In this document: positions 22,196 through 34,075 of the stretch, piece after piece | How positions within the stretch are numbered: position 1 is the first letter of the stretch | How the letters are laid out: each line of letters starts with the position of its first letter | NCBI GenBank assembly: GCA_943737045.1 | Contig: CALSFV010000088.1 | Coordinates: forward strand, 186,001-250,000 | From: Parapristionchus giblindavisi | Lineage: Eukaryota > Nematoda > Chromadorea > Rhabditida > Diplogasteridae | Direction: 5' to 3' | Length of the DNA: 64,000 bases | Translations under genes and position numbers: made by a program | Notes under the pieces: model-generated | The model's database searches: none | Seen by the model: the letters and a program-made list of their open reading frames with translations, nothing else | What the model was told of the DNA's origin: nothing

Positions 22196-25100
22196 CACGA
22201 GAAACGATACGATATTCAAGTAAGTACTGAAAGTTCAAATTCCACACAATTCCATTTTACTATTGATTTATTTCTCGATTGATTATGATTAATTGCAATG
22301 ATCGCTAGTAACACTGATTTAAAAATTGAAATTAATTTAAAATTATGTACTCAGGGAATTCGTGGATGGGCAGTCGCAGCGGTTGTGATCTTTCATTTCT
22401 TTCCTGACCTTCTGCCGTTCGGATATCTCGGAGTTGATGTGTGAGCGTTTATTAAATTAATATTGTTAATAGATGTACAAGAATAAGTATGCATGCATTT
22501 TAAATATAATTTTTTGATTAACAAGGGAACCACAAATGTCGCGGACACTCAGTGCTAAATTCGTTGACACAGGTCGACTAGGACACCCAGGGGGTCACAG
22601 AACTGTTTTGAAATGTCCGCATATTTGCTTCTTTGGTACCGAAAATCGATTATGAAAATGTGATGGAAATTTGGGCGCGAGCCCCGTGGAATAGTGTCAA
22701 ACACTCAAAGAACACAGTCTGTGTCCTCCGTAGCCAAGTGGTTAGAGTGCGGGATTAGCTTTTGGAATGTCGTGGGTTCGAATCCCCCGTGTACAATTTC
22801 TTTTGCTGTATTTTTCTTTGCTTTCCAACATGCAGTTTCAAAGTCAAACTTCATCTTCAACAACAACGATTGGCGGGCATCGTGCCTGAAACAGGATCCA
22901 TGGACGCTATACGGTAGAATTGACGGATTTCGGTATAAGTGGTGAATACGATAGCTTTTGTTGCGTAGATCGGATACGGTAGCATGGATAGGATACAGTA
23001 GTATAGAACTGGAAGGGCCGGTACCTCGTCTTGCCGTAGTAGGTGAGCGCCTCGATGTCCTTGGCGCACTTGATCCACCTGAACTCCCTGCTCATGACTG
23101 CTAGACTCTTGCATCCTTCTCCTTTGTTGTTCCTCTTCCTCTTGCCCGAGCGATAGAAGGTGTATGCTTCGTCCATCTGGGAAATACATGTCGTGAGGGA
23201 GAATAAAAACAATCAATCACAAACAATAAAATACTCACCATCGCCTTTGTCCACAGATGCCGTTGGTTCTTCGGTAGAGCACTCGGTTCATCGAAGTCCC
23301 ACTCCACATCACTCTCTTCTCCCGTGTTTTCCTTGACCGTCTCCACCTTTTCACGCACCGTCAACTCTCCCGCCTCCGCTCCACGCATCATAACGATGCG
23401 ATCAACCCACCTCATCTCCGACTCTTTGAGGGAGTCACGAGTGAAATGGGAGGAGAGGGTGGGGTCGAAGGTGAGGGCGATCTGGACAGAAACAGCCTTG
23501 GCAGACACTGGGTCATAGTCGAACTCCATTCGAGAAGAAAAAAAATCCGTCAATTCTACCGTATAGCGTCCATGGATCCTGTTTCAGGCACGATGCCCAC
23601 CAATCGTTGTTGTTGAAGATGAAGTTTGACTTTGAAACTGCATGTTGGAAAGCAAAGAAAAAATACAGCAAAAGAAATTGTACAAGGGGGGATTCGAACC
23701 CACGGCATTCCAAAAGCTAATCCCGCACTCTAACCACTTGGCTACTGAGGACACAGACTGTGTTCTTTGAGTGTTTGATACTATTCCTCGGGGCTCGCGC
23801 CCAAATTTCCATCACATTTTCATAATCGATTTTCGGTACCAAAGAAGCAAATATGCGGACATTTCAAAACAGTTCTGTGACCCCCTGGGGTGTCCTAGTC
23901 GACCTGTGTCAACGAATTTAGCACTGAGTGTCCGCGACATTTGTGGTTCCCTTGTAAATAAGTTAACTAGCCTATGCCCTATGCCCTATGGTGTTTCGGC
24001 CGCTACGTCTTTATACCAATTATGTCCTCCGCAATTTTAGTGGGGCCAATATTCTGGTTGTACATTTTTGAGTGCCTAAAATTTGGCTACAAGACAAGCC
24101 CCACTTTTAAGTTAGGGTCAAAGTGGGGCTGTTATTTTTAGTCCAAATTATTGGCCCAAGTTTAGAGCTAATTTCGGGCCAGACTGTTTAAAAAGACCCT
24201 GTCTACTGAATATGGCCACGACACCAGGCAACGCTTTTGAGCCATTAATAACACCATGAAGACACCATAAGTCTAGACACCATAAAAGGTTTCTAGACGT
24301 AGCTGTCGAAACCATAGGGCTCATTATTAGCTAACCTATATTTAAAAAAAGGTTTTACATTCAAAGTGCATGCAAACTTAAACTTGCATCTATTATTTTT
24401 ACTAATTAAACGAAGATTTATCGTAACTTATACAAGATATTTCGATGACTTCCCATAGAGAAAACGAGTGTAATCCACAGCACATAAAACCTGTGAAGTG
24501 TTATATTTAACACTTTCTGCGGTAAAATATCTCAAAGAGTGTTAAATATAACACTTCATAGGCCATATGTGATGTGGGTTTCACTTGTTTTCTCTTTGTG
24601 TTCAGAGAGAGAAAAGTGGTTATACTGGGTTATCTTCATTGTGTGGAATCGTATGTTAGTGTTTGGTTATGCCATAGGTTAAACGAAGAGTTGGGTCATC
24701 TAGTTTATCAGTCAGACGATAAATTAGATGACCCAACTCGTCACTGATGATGGGTTGAGTACCCGAAACGCGTCTGGCCGATAAACTAGAGAGAAAAGTG
24801 TATTTTTTTCAGATTCTTCGTGCTCTCGGGCTTTCTTATCTCTCTGGTTCTCGATAATAAGCCGCGCACTCTCCACACCTACACCAGTTTTAACTTCAAA
24901 CGAATTCGAAGGATATCTCCGCTTGCAATTCTGGTAAATTCTACTCCATTCATCAAAACTTAGAACGATCTTGAAGTCACCCATACCTAATTGATTCTGG
25001 TTTCACATTATTTTCATATGGCAAAATGTAACCTCAGCAGTGCTTTTCATGTGATCTTATTGTACTAATATTGAAAACGCTCCTCGAGCGAGCATTAAAT

Positions 25101-28100
25101 TCTCTGTTGTGGCAATACTCTCTCGTAGACAAAGAAAGCGAGAGAGTGTTGCCAGAGTGGAGACTTTCACATAAGTTCGGTGTTTGCTTTAAAAGCCTCG
25201 AGCTAATTTTTTCTCTCCGCTCTGGCAATGCTCTCTCGGTTTATTCAGCCACGAGAGAGTCTTGCCAGAGCGGAGAGCTCCAAATAAGCTCAGAGTGTGC
25301 ATTGAAGGGTGGTGTCCCACGAAGAAACATTGGCACACTTTTTGCTTACAGTATATGTATCTAATCGTGGTAGGAACCAATGATTCGTTTCGAGGTTCCC
25401 CATCTTTAAGGTAATCTTAATCTGTCTGGTTCGAACCTGGATGAGCGAGAGTGGACCGATCGTCGGATACAGCACTCGATCTGCACTATATGCCATGTTC
25501 TATGCGACCAATTGGAAGAATCGAAACGAAGGAGAGGACTACTTTAGAGATGTTAGTGGTCACGATTGTTTAAAGGAAGAGTGACCTCTCTCAATGGCCT
25601 CTTCATCGCGCACACTATTTCTATGTTCTCTAACAACGAGAAAGCGTTGAACAGACTGTTGACAAAGGTGTTAGTCCCTGTAAGGGGCTAACACCTATGT
25701 CAACGATCTCTCATTGCTAGAAAATAGAGAAATAATGTGCGCAATGAAGAGGCCATTGAGAGAGGTCACTCTCCCTTTCAAGAAGGAGATCCTTGAGTTG
25801 GCATGACTGACTCTTGCAACGATTACCATGGGATAGAATGTTAATATTGTATTGAAATTAGCGTAAAAGACAACGGGAAAGTGAGAGAGTTAAGTATGCA
25901 AATCGGAAAGGCACTCTACTTGCCTGAAAAGTTGTACTTCCAATGCGCATAACAAGCTTCAAACATATCATCACACAATATGAAATGTGTCGTTCGGTTC
26001 GTGTGATAAATCTCTATCATTCTACCCAAACAGTTTAGTTACGAAAAAACTCGAGGGTCCCCATCTTTAACACTGACATTCTATGGCGCAGATATACAGT
26101 GGGGCAGTCTAGTCTCTTTAAGACACCGGCTCAGTAAGATTCGAGGGTTGAGCCAGTGACCCCGGACATCGACCTCACCGATTTGGCCCAAAATTTTTTT
26201 ATGGATGCCCCCATTGGCCCCCATCACAAAATGGGTATTCATTTCGGCTGGTTCCTTGAAACACAGATGTGGCGGGTTTTCGAAATTTGAAAACTCGATT
26301 TTCACCAGAAAAAAATGGAGCGACCTAGGACCAATGTTAGTGTCGATTAATTATAAGTATAAATAGACAACAAAAACTGGCTATACGACGGTCCGGAGAT
26401 CCGATCGCAAACTGATTTTTTTACTTCCTCAAAACATTCTAAAATTATTTAAAATTTTAAAACAAAAAAGTGCAGTCCAATTTTTGCCTTATCTTATAGA
26501 GCAAAAAATTCCGCGTCGAATAAGGGAAAAAAATCAAAAATCGAAGGACCCGTCTTTTGAGATAAATGAACCTGAAGATGACCCGAAAACATTTTTGTTT
26601 TCAAACCCCCTCATGTTTGTACTCATATTGAAGAGCTCGTCGAGTAGAACAACTTTCATGTTGAAGGTTTTGTCTGAAACTCATGTGCAAGAGAAATACA
26701 TGAGTTTTATTTATTCGCACGGTTGTTCACACAATTTTGAGTAAAACGAAAGTAAATTATTTTTTGTGTACAAAGCGATAACGCCTATATTGTAGAACGC
26801 AAAAATCCATACTTACTTTATTGTTTCACGAAAAAAAAATTGTAGACCCCCATGCTGAAAAAACTGGCCTGGAAATTAGTATTGAAAAAAAGTTGTCGAA
26901 ACCTTGCCATGTTTATACTCATTTTAAAGTACTCGTCAAGTACATCATTTTTTATGTTGGTCGTATTCTATGAAAGTCGTTTGTTCTCAAGATACAAGCG
27001 ATAATAAAGATTTGGATCCAATAAATCTTAATTCATGTATTTCTCTTGTACATGAGTTTCAGACAACATGTTCAACATGAAAGTTGTTCTACTCGACGAG
27101 CTCTTCAATATGAGTACAAACATGAGGGGGTTTGAAAACAAAAATATTTTCGGGTCATCTTCAGGTTCATTTATCTCAAAAGACGGGTCCTTCGATTTTT
27201 GATTTTTTTCCGTTATTCGACGCGGAATTTTTTGCTCTATAAGATAAGGCAAAAATTGGACTGCACTTTTTTGTTTTAAAATTATAAATAATTTTAGAAT
27301 GTTTTGAGGAGGTAAAAAAATCAGTTTGCGATCGGATCTCCGGACCGTCGTATAGCCAGTTTTTGTTGTCTATTTATACTTATAATTAATCGACACTAAC
27401 ATTGGTCCTAGGTCGCTCCATTTTTTTTGGTGAAAATCGAGTTTTCAAATTTCGAAAACCCGCCACATCTGTGTTTCAAGGAACCAGCCGAAATGAATAC
27501 CCATTTTGTGATGGGGGCCCATGGGGGTATCCATAAAAAAATTTTGGGCCAAATCGGTGAGGTCGATGTCCGGCACTTCCTGGAATCTTACTGAGCCGAT
27601 GTCTTAAAATGCGCGACATAGCGAACCACGACGATCGTTTGGCATAAGCGTTATTTTTAAAACTCTATTCATTGAGACCGCGAGGTGGGGAGCAATACCG
27701 CATGGTGCATATTGAAAAAAGCTAAAGCACATGTTAATCAGACATTGAGTTTTTGAATGACAAAGAATGCTATGCGGTTCTTGTTGAGAGTCTTACAATT
27801 TCATGCTTTGATTGATTATTAAATTAGTAATGTAATTAGATGTACTATAATTGGGTTAACTTGCACGTTAGGAATAGATTATGAGAGTGATATATTAGTT
27901 AATAATGTGCTTTATGGTGTTTCGGCCGCTACGTCTATGCCAATTTCAGCTCGAGAAAGCCGATGATCTCTATACGCATACATGGTCTCTATCGGTCGAG
28001 ATTCAATTCTATTTACTGGCTCCGATCCTCTTTCACATGATTCGAGTAAGTAGTATTCTTCATCACAGTATTATAAATATAAAACCAGACAAATGCGAAA

Positions 28101-31100
28101 TATAACAGTGACCCCTCACTTCACTTTGCTTGAGTAGTTATAGAACGAACTAAAGAAACGGAGATTCACCGGGTTTAGTCACTATCCCTTGCTCTTTCGT
28201 GTTATATGAATATTTGGTAATGCATCGTTACATTTCTGCTACGTGCCTACGCCGTAACCCCCAACGATGTAGACGCAGCGGAGAAGGTTACGGCGTTGGC
28301 ACGTGGGCAAATGTAACGATGTATAAGGAAGCACACCTTCAAGCGTGGCTGCATTGATCTCGCCATAATAATATGCCTGATAAACACGATTTCACCGGGT
28401 CTGCATCGCTTATTGCGACTGTCATACATTTTCATACCCTCACAATGTGAGGATCGACATATAACACTGAAAATCAGTAAATTTGTAGTGCGAAATCAAA
28501 CAATCGCAAATACAATATAATATCTACAGCTTTCCTATAGATATCTATAAAAATATATCGTTCATTTTCAGCCCAAAATCGCACTGAACAGTCTTTTGTA
28601 CCTCAGCGGTGTGGCCACACTCTCTCTGCTGTATTCGTTCGCAATCACTCCGAGTGATGCTTTCTCCTCCACTCTCAGTCGACTGTGGCAGTTCTCGTGC
28701 GGGGCGGTCGCCTATGAGCTCCAGCCGGTATTTCTACATTAATACTTTTAATATTATTATTTTTAAAATAATAATAAATATCTTTTTGTCAACATTTCCG
28801 ATTTACAGAAACTTTCGATGGGCGAGAAGGAGGAGCAAGGTGAAAGTTCAACGTCAAGGACTATCCTACTGAGTACGGTTAACCTTATCAACGAACTTTT
28901 CAAATCATGCACTAGGTACTTCCTAAACCAACGAGAGAGTATCACGCTCAAAATTTTTTTGGACCTCATTCAAATTACAACCCGGGCTAATTGGAACCTC
29001 TTCGCTCTTTCCACACTCTCTCGCTTTATTTTTCTGTGATAGAGTATTGCCAGAGCGGAGAGTAAAATTAGCTTGGCTACTTAAATGTGTTTTTTTTTTC
29101 AGTGGTACCGTTCACATTCGCCATCACAGCAATCTTTATTAGCTACATGTTGGGCGATACGGTAGGATACTGTGTCATGAAACACGATCAATAATCAATC
29201 TTAGACAGATATCATACGAGTGTCCGTTACCGTACTTGCTACTGCGTTATTGATTTATCGATCGACTAGTCCGCTCTTGTGCCATGAAAGTATGCAGCTG
29301 TTGGGTAAGTATTTAATCTTATTTAATTTAAAATTAATTTAATTAAAAATTAAAAATCAATATTTTAAGGTGATTCCTCATACTCGCTCTATCTGATTCA
29401 CTGGCCAGTAGTTTGTTGGTTGAAGGAATATGCCCTCCAGTCGTGTGAAGGTTAATCGAGACACATTATTATTTATTTATTTTATTTTATTAGTTTAACT
29501 TGTAATATTATTTACTTTTAAGTTTAGTGTGCATACAAACATACATTCTTGTACTCCCACAAACTCTGGTATTTCCAAACTAGTAGTTTACTTTCGTTAC
29601 GTCACAGTCTAACAGTTTGCTGTTAGTTTACTACAAGTGAAAGAACATTGACGAAATGCATCACCGTATTATACAGTGCAGCCAAAAAGTCATGGGACAC
29701 TATTTCAACTTTTTATAACTTTTGAACCAGGAAAGCAATCAAGCTGATCTTTTGAGTCAATGTACAGAATTTATCAAGGGATACAACCATGATGTGTTGG
29801 TGTAATTAAATTAGTTCACTGTTGCATAGTAATGATTCTATCGAAATACACTTTTTTGAAAAATTACATTTCTTTGGTGAAAGGCACTGTTCTTCTGAAA
29901 CACTGTGAGAGTGTAGACAGATACTAGGGCTGCACAGTCAAACAATCCGGAATGGCTCTGACTCCGATTTCGAGCTGTAGCTTTGTTGAAAATTTGACAC
30001 CCAAAATTTATAACTCAGCTTCTAGATGTGCTAACGACCCGCTCTAAGTGCTGAAATGATGCTAGTGGCGAGTAATGTTTATCCCCAGATTACCGTAGTC
30101 AAAGGTCGACATTTCCCCTCAGAAAAAGTTGAAAAAGTGTCCCATGACTTTTTGGCTACACTGTACATCACTTCTAATAAAGCTTAATTGTCTACCATCA
30201 TCTTTGCTCATTCAAATAGTTTCAGTTCGAGTTCTTGCCATTGTCATCTGTCTCGTATTCTCAGTTCTTATCTACATGTACTACGAAGAATCGTGAGTTA
30301 GTTGTTATTATTTTTATTTTTATTTTTTTCCAAATTGATATTTGATGCTTTCTCTGATACACATGACCATCATATTTGAGAAAGTGAGAAAAAGTAACTA
30401 TTTATAGGATAGGGTATATGTTATCTTCATAGTGTGGATAGTACATATGTTAGTGTTGTACTTGGTTATGCCATAGTTAGGAAGAGTTGGGTCATCTAGT
30501 TTATTAGTTAGACTCGTTTCGGGTTGAATACCCATCATCAGTCTCAATATTATTTTCAGATATCGAGTCCTCGAGGTGAGGGACACAACCATGCTCATAG
30601 GCACTCTTTATTTGGCCAGTTTCGCTGTTATTTTGTTGAATCAGGAATCGTTACGATATCTCTTCCCGAATGATGCATTCACAATTGAACCTACGGAGTT
30701 TGCGCCGAAATGTAAATTTACATATTTAATTAATTATTTATTTATTCATTTATTTATCATACATCATAATGTTTTCTAAAACGTATTCTAAATTTTTATT
30801 TCATTTAAAACACTTGCATCAAGAGTTTAAAACATTATTTTAAACAAGACGCAAAAGATGAAAATATCAAAATCAATCATATCGAAATACTTTAGCCTAT
30901 TCTACATTTTCGCCGGCCTTGGAAGCGTGGCAGCAGGAGAATGAGCGGAATATCAGTGAAAGTATGTACAGTAAATCATTTTAAAGGGACCGAAACCTTT
31001 GTCGGTCTCTTCAAAGGCCTACGCTCTCTCGTTGTTAGAGAACAGAGAAAAAGTGTGCACAATGAAGAGGCCATTGAGAGAGGTCACTCTCCATATAAAC

Positions 31101-34075
31101 TAAAAACCTAAACACATGCACAATAACATAATGTTTTCAGTTGACGTGAAGAAGTTGAATGATAGAATGGATGATTATTGGGAGTACAATCTCAAATACG
31201 AGAACTGCAATCTGCCAATTAAATTTGATCGCAATCCATGGGGATTTTGTGAGCTTCCTGTGAGTGATTTTATCTTCGAAAATATAAAAGAGCATTTCCA
31301 ATGTTGACGATATTGACTTGAATCTTTTCGCTATTCCATTGCTCACTACAGGGTTTTATAACACCCCGAGTATTATCTTATTTAATTTTTTTTCTCTCCG
31401 CTTTCGTTTTTCCCTCTCGTGAACAAGGAAAGCGAGAGAGCATTGTGAGAGCGGATTAGTGCCACTAACGACAAGAATACTTCGTTGTTTTTTTTTGCAG
31501 GATGGGAATGGCACATTGAATTTCCTAGTTATCGGCAACAGTTATGCAGCTAATCACGGTCGAATGATAGTTAAACACTTCAAACAATATTATAATAAGA
31601 TTCGAGTTCATACTGTATCAGGTATTACATTTAAAAAAACCACTCTAAAGTTATTGTTTGTAAAATAGTTAGCGATCTGGTTAAGAATTATTTGACATGC
31701 ACAGTATGGTCCAAGCCTTTCTTTGAGTCTTTGTCTTTGAAAGTCTTTGAAAACCAGACAAGCACCAGAACAGATCAAGCGCATGCGAGAGATTTTTTTA
31801 GAAAAGCGTTCATTCTTTTTTTTTATTTAGTCAAGCGAACACTTTTTTATAAAATATAATATTTTTTTCGAATTTTTTTCAGAATGTGAGCCACTGATTG
31901 ACACGAAGAATAAATTCTGCACGGAAGTTGAGAAAATGCAGCAGAAGTTCCTACACGACATTGAGAGAGAAAAACCAGACGTCTTATTTCTATCGTCCAG
32001 GTACAAAAGGAATCGAGCTAATTTGTTGAAACTAACCGCTCTGGTAACGTTTTCTCGTAAACAAAGAAAGTTAGAGAGCATTAACGGAGCGGAGCGTCAA
32101 ATTAGCCATTACGGCCCTTAAAGGGAGCGTAACCTCACTCAATGGTCTCTTCGACTTGCAATGCTCTCTCGTTGTTAGAGAACAGAGAAATAGTGTGCGC
32201 AATGAAGAGGCCATTGAGGGAGGTAACGCTCCCTTTAAGATAATTTGTTCTCGATACTATCAACACTTTAATAGTGCATTGCTAGTCAAATATCTTTGGA
32301 TAAATAGGCTAATTGATAAGATAATAAACAAATGATGAAAATGTACACTTCAGGTTCATTGAACCCTGCGTTCCTGTAAACGTGACTGACGTGGAGTATG
32401 ATCCTCTGTATCTCTCTATGATGCAACATCTGAAGAAATATGAAGCAAAGGTTAAGAAGGTATGCATTTCAGTTATCGTTTCTCGTCGTTTCTTGGACCT
32501 TCTAGTTGTTGTTGCCTAGAAAAAAATTCTCAATTCAACTGCAAATGGTATTCGGTATTATGCATCGTTACATTTGCCTACGACGTAGGTACGTAAGGCA
32601 AATGCAACGATTACTTTAACAACTGAATGGCTATGATGTTTTATAACTAAATAAATAAACAAACGATAGGTGTTCATGCTGCAAGCCTTTCCTCGTCCAG
32701 CCAATCTACGCAAGGTCATGGAAGCGAGAGAGGCCGCCGGTATACCGGTTTCGGACTACATGGAGGCCTGTTTCCATTTATTTTACTTTAAAAAACTCGA
32801 AATCATATTCTTCAGCCCAATTTTTTATGAAACAGTCATAAATAAAATAAAATAGTGTAAATAAATAAATATTACATATTTCAGGAAGCAATCGAATGTG
32901 ACGCAGTTCCGATGAGACAGCGAATGATCGCGGTTTGAATTATATTATAAAAATTGAATTTCATTTAAATTATATGAAATTATAATTTAAACGATTTGAA
33001 GGTGGCTAAAAACTGCGCGAAATGTGTGATGTACGACATCAACAATCTTCACCTGAACGAGGCGGGAAATTTTACGGTAAAACTTATTTTTAAATAATTA
33101 AGCGCAAATAAATTCCGCCATATCTGTGCAGACGCACAGAGAAAAGAGGTGTAACCCACAGCACAAAAGACCTATGAAGTGTTATATTTAACACCTTTTG
33201 AGCTATTTTAACACCCAAAAAGTGTTTAATACAACACTTCACATGTCTTATGTGCTGTGGGTTACACTTTTTCTCTGTATGGAATATGCAAATATCTAAA
33301 GTGACACTCCAAGCTGATTTTAGTGACCGCGCTAGCCATACTCTCTCGCTTCCTTTTGTATATCGGAGAGTAGAACTAGCTCGGAGTGTCATTTTAAAGA
33401 TGGAGACCCACGAGTTTTTTCGTAATAAGACTGTTCGGATAGAATGATAGAGATTCATCACACGAATCGAAAGACATATCTGATATTGATTCCCGATATG
33501 TTTAAAGCTCACTATGAGCATTGAAAGTACAACTTTCAAGGCATGTAGAGAGTGCTCATCGAATTTGCATACTTTCTCTCTCATTTTATCATTATCCCTT
33601 ACGCCAATTACCATATAATATAAACAATAGCCAGCATTCTTATCGTGGCGGGAGTCAGTATGCCAACTCATGGGTCCCCTTCTTTAATCACAAATCTTGT
33701 GCAGTGCTTATTGGGCACTACTCTATCTAGAAGCCCGTACCAGGAAGCGGTGCTTGCCTGTAAAGAGACCGTTGGCTCGTGCTTCCGGTCATTCTGACGC
33801 CCTCTCTTGTTATCACTGTAATCGAGTGAAAATTATCGATTATTCTCAGGTCATTCACCCACGCACACATCTTCACTACTTCGAATCTCTGCGTCATCAT
33901 ACTCCGATTGGTGCGTGATCTTTGATCTTTGATCTTTGAACTTTCATTTTTGACCTCTAAATTACATTTTGCAGGTCTAAAATTGATCGAACCACTGTAC
34001 GAGAGGTTAGCGGCAGAATTTCCACGATTACTGGAATCGAAAAGTCCTGAAAATGTTGTAGAATGGATTAGATAG
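22193..34075 (+). CDS. Acyltransferase-3/SGNH protein, OAC-like (gene B)
   Basis: Complete-looking paralogue of gene A. Exons: 22193-22219, 22355-22440, 24813-24933, 25411-25551, 27950-28045, 28572-28727, 28809-28839, 29103-29161, 29205-29304, 29370-29450, 30226-30292, 30560-30711, 30896-30961, 31141-31259, 31501-31621, 31883-32000, 32354-32459, 32670-32765, 32885-32932, 33002-33076, 33850-33910, 33975-34075. Total 2,028 nt, 675 codons plus stop. It starts MHEKRYDIQGIRGWAV; R-x10-H ends at the H of VVIFHFF. FFVLSGFLISLVL and THTWSLSVEIQFYL mark the acyltransferase core. LVIGNSYAANHG and DINNLHLN mark the SGNH domain. Family knowledge: such proteins move or remove acyl groups at membranes; the nematode substrate is unknown. 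The 32670 exon ends at GAG|GC rather than GT; a GT six codons earlier is an alternative. The introns are swollen by many MITEs and palindromes. Confidence 0.9.
22723..22794 (+). tRNA. tRNA-like sequence (left arm)
   Basis: A-box-like TAGCCAAGTGGTTAGAGTG and B-box GGGTTCGAATCCC at tRNA spacing, with a recognisable T loop TTCGAAT. The cloverleaf is imperfect, so it may be a tRNA-derived pol III promoter rather than a working tRNA. Its mirror copy is at 23682-23753. Confidence 0.55.
22990..23530 (-). pseudogene. Two captured exons of an unidentified gene
   Basis: On the minus strand an acidic exon (FDYDPVSAKAVSVQIALTF ... LWTKAM, about 23239-23527) ends at a GTGAGT donor. A 62-bp intron ending CCCAG (23177-23238) leads in phase 0 into a second exon starting MDEAYTFYRSGKRKRNN at 23176 and running to about 22990 (WIKCAKDIEALTYYGKTRYR). 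Codon structure and exact splice signals suggest real exons. I do not recognise the protein. It lies between the arms of a palindromic element, so it is most likely a fragment of a host gene picked up by the element. Whether it is expressed is unknown. Confidence 0.6.
23682..23753 (-). tRNA. tRNA-like sequence (right arm)
   Basis: Inverted copy of the 22723 sequence with a few differences; A and B boxes are both kept (GTAGCCAAGTGGTTAG and GGGTTCGAATCC on the minus strand). Confidence 0.55.
24029..24200. mobile_element. Fragment of the CTCCGCAATTTTAG palindromic family
   Basis: Begins CTCCGCAATTTTAGTGGGGC and contains CCAAATTATTGGCCCAAG, shared with the full element at 51262-51579. Only one half is present. 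The same words occur in the 43-bp minisatellite monomer. In gene B intron 2. Confidence 0.6.
24453..24600. mobile_element. MITE, AGAGAAAA/AACACTTCA family
   Basis: Imperfect hairpin with AGAGAAAACGAGTGTAATCC at the left and its complement at the right, and TTATATTTAACAC inverted inside. The second copy is at 33129-33290. Confidence 0.65.
25080..25305. mobile_element. Two adjacent TTAA-type MITEs, family 2
   Basis: Copies at about 25080-25192 and 25194-25305 lie back to back in gene B intron 3. Each is an inverted repeat with the core CTCTCTCG and GCCAGAG. Confidence 0.65.
25570..25778. mobile_element. TTAA-type MITE, family 1, enlarged
   Basis: Hairpin with GGGAGAGTGACCTCTCTC complementarity at the ends. 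The centre holds an extra small hairpin (AAGGTGTTAGTCCCTGTAAG). In gene B intron 4. Confidence 0.65.
25782..26066. mobile_element. TTAA-type MITE, family 3
   Basis: Ends AGAAGGAGATCC and GGTCCCCATCT, followed by TTAA. Other copies: 33398-33683, 34862-35142, 46951-47223. In gene B intron 4. Confidence 0.75.
26115..27615. mobile_element. 1.5-kb palindromic element, family unknown
   Basis: Arms of about 640 bp (26115-26760 and 26990-27615; pairs sum to about 53,736) mirror each other with few mismatches around a roughly 230-bp loop. Arm ends read TTTAAGACACCGGCTCAGTA and the complement. ORFs that occur in mirrored pairs here (MPYLIEQKIPRR) are by-products of the palindrome and have no known domain. 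In gene B intron 4. Confidence 0.82.
28222..28322. mobile_element. Short hairpin MITE, ATCGTTACATTT family
   Basis: TGCATCGTTACATTTCTGC at the left mirrors GGGCAAATGTAACGATG at the right. A smaller relative is at 32562-32612. In a gene B intron. Confidence 0.6.
28968..29083. mobile_element. TTAA-type MITE, family 2
   Basis: Inverted repeat with GGCTAATTGGAACCTC and GCGGAGAGTAAAATTAGC. It lies directly before the exon at 29103, whose acceptor follows within 20 bp. Confidence 0.6.
29574..29673. mobile_element. Truncated CTCTGGTATT-family MITE
   Basis: The left end CTCTGGTATTTCCAAACTAG and the interior word GAAAGAACATTGACGAAATG match the copy at 21100. It is interrupted at 29673 by a Tc1-like MITE. 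Confidence 0.6.
29674..30163. mobile_element. Tc1-like non-autonomous element
   Basis: TA-flanked inverted ends CAGTGCAGCCAAAAAGTCAT and the complement ending GGCTACACTG. Terminal repeats extend about 40 bp. CAGTG ends with TA flanks are typical of Tc1 relatives. No transposase frame is visible in the 490 bp. Confidence 0.85.
30985..31096. mobile_element. TTAA-type MITE, family 1
   Basis: TTAAAGGGACCG at the left and GAGAGAGGTCACTCTCC at the right around the core CTCTCGTTGTTAGAGAACAG. In a gene B intron. Confidence 0.65.
31355..31455. mobile_element. TTAA-type MITE, family 2 (decayed)
   Basis: Inverted CTCTCCGCTTTCG and CATTGTGAGAGCGGA. It lies in the gene B intron before the SGNH GNSY exon. 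Confidence 0.5.
32005..32117. mobile_element. TTAA-type MITE, family 2
   Basis: Inverted repeat GAGCTAATTTG...CAAATTAGC with the CGCTCTGG core. It abuts the family 1 copy at 32122. Confidence 0.6.
32122..32234. mobile_element. TTAA-type MITE, family 1, at the left edge of the duplication
   Basis: Clean copy: TTAA (32118-32121), AGGGAGCGTAACCTCACTC ... GAGGTAACGCTCCCT, TTAA (32235-32238). Similarity between the two tandem units begins in this element. Confidence 0.85.
33129..33290. mobile_element. MITE, AGAGAAAA/AACACTTCA family
   Basis: Hairpin GCACAGAGAAAAGAGGTGTA with the complement at the right. Absent at the matching point of unit 2 (near 42106), so it inserted after the duplication. 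Confidence 0.75.
33398..33683. mobile_element. TTAA-type MITE, family 3, with empty site
   Basis: TTAA (33394) AGATGGAGACCC ... GGGTCCCCTTCT TTAA (33684). Unit 2 has only TTTAATTACAAATC at the matching point (about 42206-42220), which shows that TTAA is the target duplication. Confidence 0.88.

Larger units (their letters stand above)
22521..23955. mobile_element. Palindromic element with tRNA-like arms and captured exons
   Basis: Terminal repeats start ACAAGGGAACCACAAATGTC, with the complement at the right end. The arms (22521-22932 and 23544-23955) are near-identical inverted copies; paired positions sum to 46,476. Each arm carries a tRNA-like sequence. The 611-bp centre holds protein-coding-like sequence on the minus strand. 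It fills much of gene B intron 2. No transposase. Confidence 0.88.

Noticed and set aside
26484..27252. Mirrored ORFs MPYLIEQKIPRR
   Set aside because: Same palindrome effect; base composition and lack of domains do not support a protein.
33090..33671. 193-codon minus-strand ORF
   Set aside because: It runs across three different MITEs and a coding exon of gene B on the other strand; no domain, so it is chance.
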